Made by a program: the position numbers and the translations under genes
Shown here: piece by piece, positions 62,655 through 64,000 of the stretch
How the letters are laid out: each line of letters starts with the position of its first letter
Numbering within the stretch: position 1 is the first letter of the stretch
Source of the DNA: Salinicola acroporae
GTDB lineage: Bacteria; Pseudomonadota; Gammaproteobacteria; Pseudomonadales; Halomonadaceae
Direction: 5' to 3'
NCBI RefSeq assembly: GCF_003206615.1
Contig: NZ_PZJW01000007.1
Coordinates: 62,001-126,000, forward strand
Length of the DNA: 64,000 nt
Notes under the pieces: model-generated
Databases searched by the model: none
What the model was told of the DNA's origin: nothing
The model's input: the letters and a program-made list of their open reading frames with translations, nothing else

Positions 62655-64000
62655 ATGGCGCCGATGCAGGCATCCATGGGACTTCAACGGCTGTGGCACC
62701 GTCTGGCCAGCCGTCTGCTCGATCGCTGGCTCGCCTTTCGCCTGGTCGAGCCGGAATCATTCCGGCTCGACGCCACGTGCCCCACGCTCTACGTGATTGC
62801 CCGCACCGCCTTGACCGATGAGATCGCCATCGACCGGTTGAGCCGCGATCTCGATCTTCCCGACGCCGGCCAGTGGCATCAATTCGGCCATGTCTCGCTC
62901 CCCGGCTGCTTTGCCCTGCCCCGTCTGCGAGGCAGACTCGGCGCGATCCAGGGCCAGCACTCGACTCACCTGCAGCACCTGCTGGATGCGCTCGAGGCCG
63001 ACACCACACTGGACGCGCAGCTGGTGCCGGTGAGCGTCTTCTGGAGTCGGGCGCCGGGCAAGGATTTCGGTTTCTGGAAGATGCTGGCCGCCGACGACTG
63101 GGCCTGGAGCGGGCGACTACGCCGCCTGCTGTCGGTGATCGTCAACGGCCGCCACCTGGAAGCGCACTTCGGCGAGCCGATCCGGCTGAGACCGTTGATC
63201 GACGACCCCGAGGTCACCTTGACCCAACGCAAGGTAGCCCGCGTGCTACGGGTCCACTTCAGGCGCATTCGCGCACGCGTGCTGGGTCCGGATATCTCCC
63301 ACCACCGGACGCTGATGCGCGGGGTGGTCGACAGCCGTCCGGTACGGGAAGCCATTCAGGAGGCCGTCACGGCCGACCGCAGCACCCCGGCCCGCGAGCG
63401 GCGGCGAGCCGAGCGCTACGCGCGCGAGATCGCCTCCAACATGTCCTATCCGGTCATGCGCTTCCTCTACGAGTTGCTCAAGCGACTGTGGAACCGGCTC
63501 TACGAAGGCGTCGACGTGTACGGTCTGGACGCGGTCAAGGCGATAGCCGGCGAGCGGACACTGATCTACGTCCCCTGCCACCGCAGTCACATCGATTACC
63601 TGCTGCTCTCCTACGTGCTCTATCGGGAGGGGCTGATGCCGCCACACATCGCCGCCGGTCGCAATCTGGACATGCCGGTGATCGGCGCGCTGCTGCGTCG
63701 TGGCGGCGCCTTCTTTCTGCGCCGGAGCTTCAAGGACAACCGGCTCTACGCCGCGGTCTTCAACGAATACCTTCACCGCCTGATCGCGCGTGGTCATCCG
63801 GTGGAGTACTTCATCGAGGGCGGCCGCTCGCGCACCGGAAGAATGCTGTCGCCCCGCCCCGGCATGCTGGCCATGACGCTGCGCTCGTTCGCTCGCGACG
63901 CCATCCGGGATGTCGCCTTCGTGCCGGTTCACGTCGGTTACGAGCGCGTCCTGGAGAGCAATAGCTATCTACGCGAGCTGCGTGGCGGCCAGAAGAAGAA
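62655..64000 (+). CDS. plsB: Glycerol-3-phosphate acyltransferase, N-terminal part (cut by window edge)
   Basis: About 448 residues of an open frame running off the window. The acyltransferase motifs are present: HX4D in CHRSHIDYLLLSYVLY near 308, GGAFFLRRSFKDN near 355, and FIEGGRSRTGRMLSPRPGML near 391-410, all close to E. coli PlsB. The N-terminal 250 residues hold the PlsB-specific helical domain (VFWSRAPGKDFGFWKML). It acylates sn-glycerol-3-phosphate at position 1 at the inner membrane. Starts at 62655, 62664 and 62676 are in frame; GGGAG at about 62649 fits 62664 best by spacing. Confidence 0.92.
   Translation, partial: MAPMQASMGLQRLWHRLASRLLDRWLAFRLVEPESFRLDATCPTLYVIARTALTDEIAIDRLSRDLDLPDAGQWHQFGHVSLPGCFALPRLRGRLGAIQGQHSTHLQHLLDALEADTTLDAQLVPVSVFWSRAPGKDFGFWKMLAADDWAWSGRLRRLLSVIVNGRHLEAHFGEPIRLRPLIDDPEVTLTQRKVARVLRVHFRRIRARVLGPDISHHRTLMRGVVDSRPVREAIQEAVTADRSTPARERRRAERYAREIASNMSYPVMRFLYELLKRLWNRLYEGVDVYGLDAVKAIAGERTLIYVPCHRSHIDYLLLSYVLYREGLMPPHIAAGRNLDMPVIGALLRRGGAFFLRRSFKDNRLYAAVFNEYLHRLIARGHPVEYFIEGGRSRTGRMLSPRPGMLAMTLRSFARDAIRDVAFVPVHVGYERVLESNSYLRELRGGQKK

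Overview
The window looks like a chromosomal segment of a high-GC gammaproteobacterium, most likely a halophile of the Halomonadaceae. This is inferred from the PlsB, SprT, UPF0149, YdiJ and Acs/CrbR-type genes, a siderophore synthetase, several TRAP transporters, a choline/betaine binding protein and the codon style. No rRNA, tRNA, CRISPR array, phage module or insertion sequence was seen. The left edge cuts a siderophore synthetase gene and the right edge cuts plsB.

Layout. 1-12 kb is iron and DNA repair: the end of an IucA/IucC synthetase, an orphan FecI-type sigma factor behind a strong Fur box, a coupled pair (unknown membrane protein and GNAT acetyltransferase), a FhuC/FecE-like ATPase, an MFS_3 exporter overlapping a RecQ-family helicase, then a LexA-boxed operon of a radical SAM protein and its DUF4130 partner, and a YojI-like ABC exporter with a probable Fur box. 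12-19 kb holds a LysR/quinone-oxidoreductase pair, an AEC carrier, two small exported proteins converging on one terminator, an RpiR regulator with an aminotransferase, and a DUF4174 protein. 19-26 kb is a 5-oxoprolinase operon (pxpABC) divergent from a LysR gene and a complete TRAP transporter. 26-29 kb is an aldose dehydrogenase and an SSS-type symporter. 29-34 kb is a YdiJ-type D-2-hydroxyacid dehydrogenase with a serine-glyoxylate-type aminotransferase, divergent from a GntR regulator. 34-42 kb has mtgA, an esterase, an orphan betaine/choline binding protein, a CysB-like regulator and a full sulfate ABC transporter. 42-46 kb is glutathione-dependent formaldehyde detoxification with a divergent LysR gene and a Crp/Fnr regulator. 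46-49 kb is serine deaminase with its LysR regulator.

49-56 kb is the most unusual block: a TRAP transporter, a crotonase-fold protein lacking both catalytic glutamates of enoyl-CoA hydratase, and a class III CoA transferase, in one operon. A FadR-type GntR gene and a GlcG/HbpS-like protein lie upstream, and both transcription units share a 15-bp sequence that forms part of a perfect 20-bp palindrome. 56-64 kb carries an unknown membrane protein, a CrbR-like response regulator, acs with a highly structured 3' element ending in eight T residues, SprT, a UPF0149 protein, a cardiolipin-synthase-type phospholipase D and plsB.

Regulatory DNA is rich: a near-consensus SOS box inside a 12+12 bp inverted repeat, two Fur boxes, several LysR-type inverted repeats placed between divergent genes, intercistronic hairpins after dctP in both TRAP operons, and two degenerate tandem-repeat spacers (20-bp and 25-bp units) inside or in front of operons.
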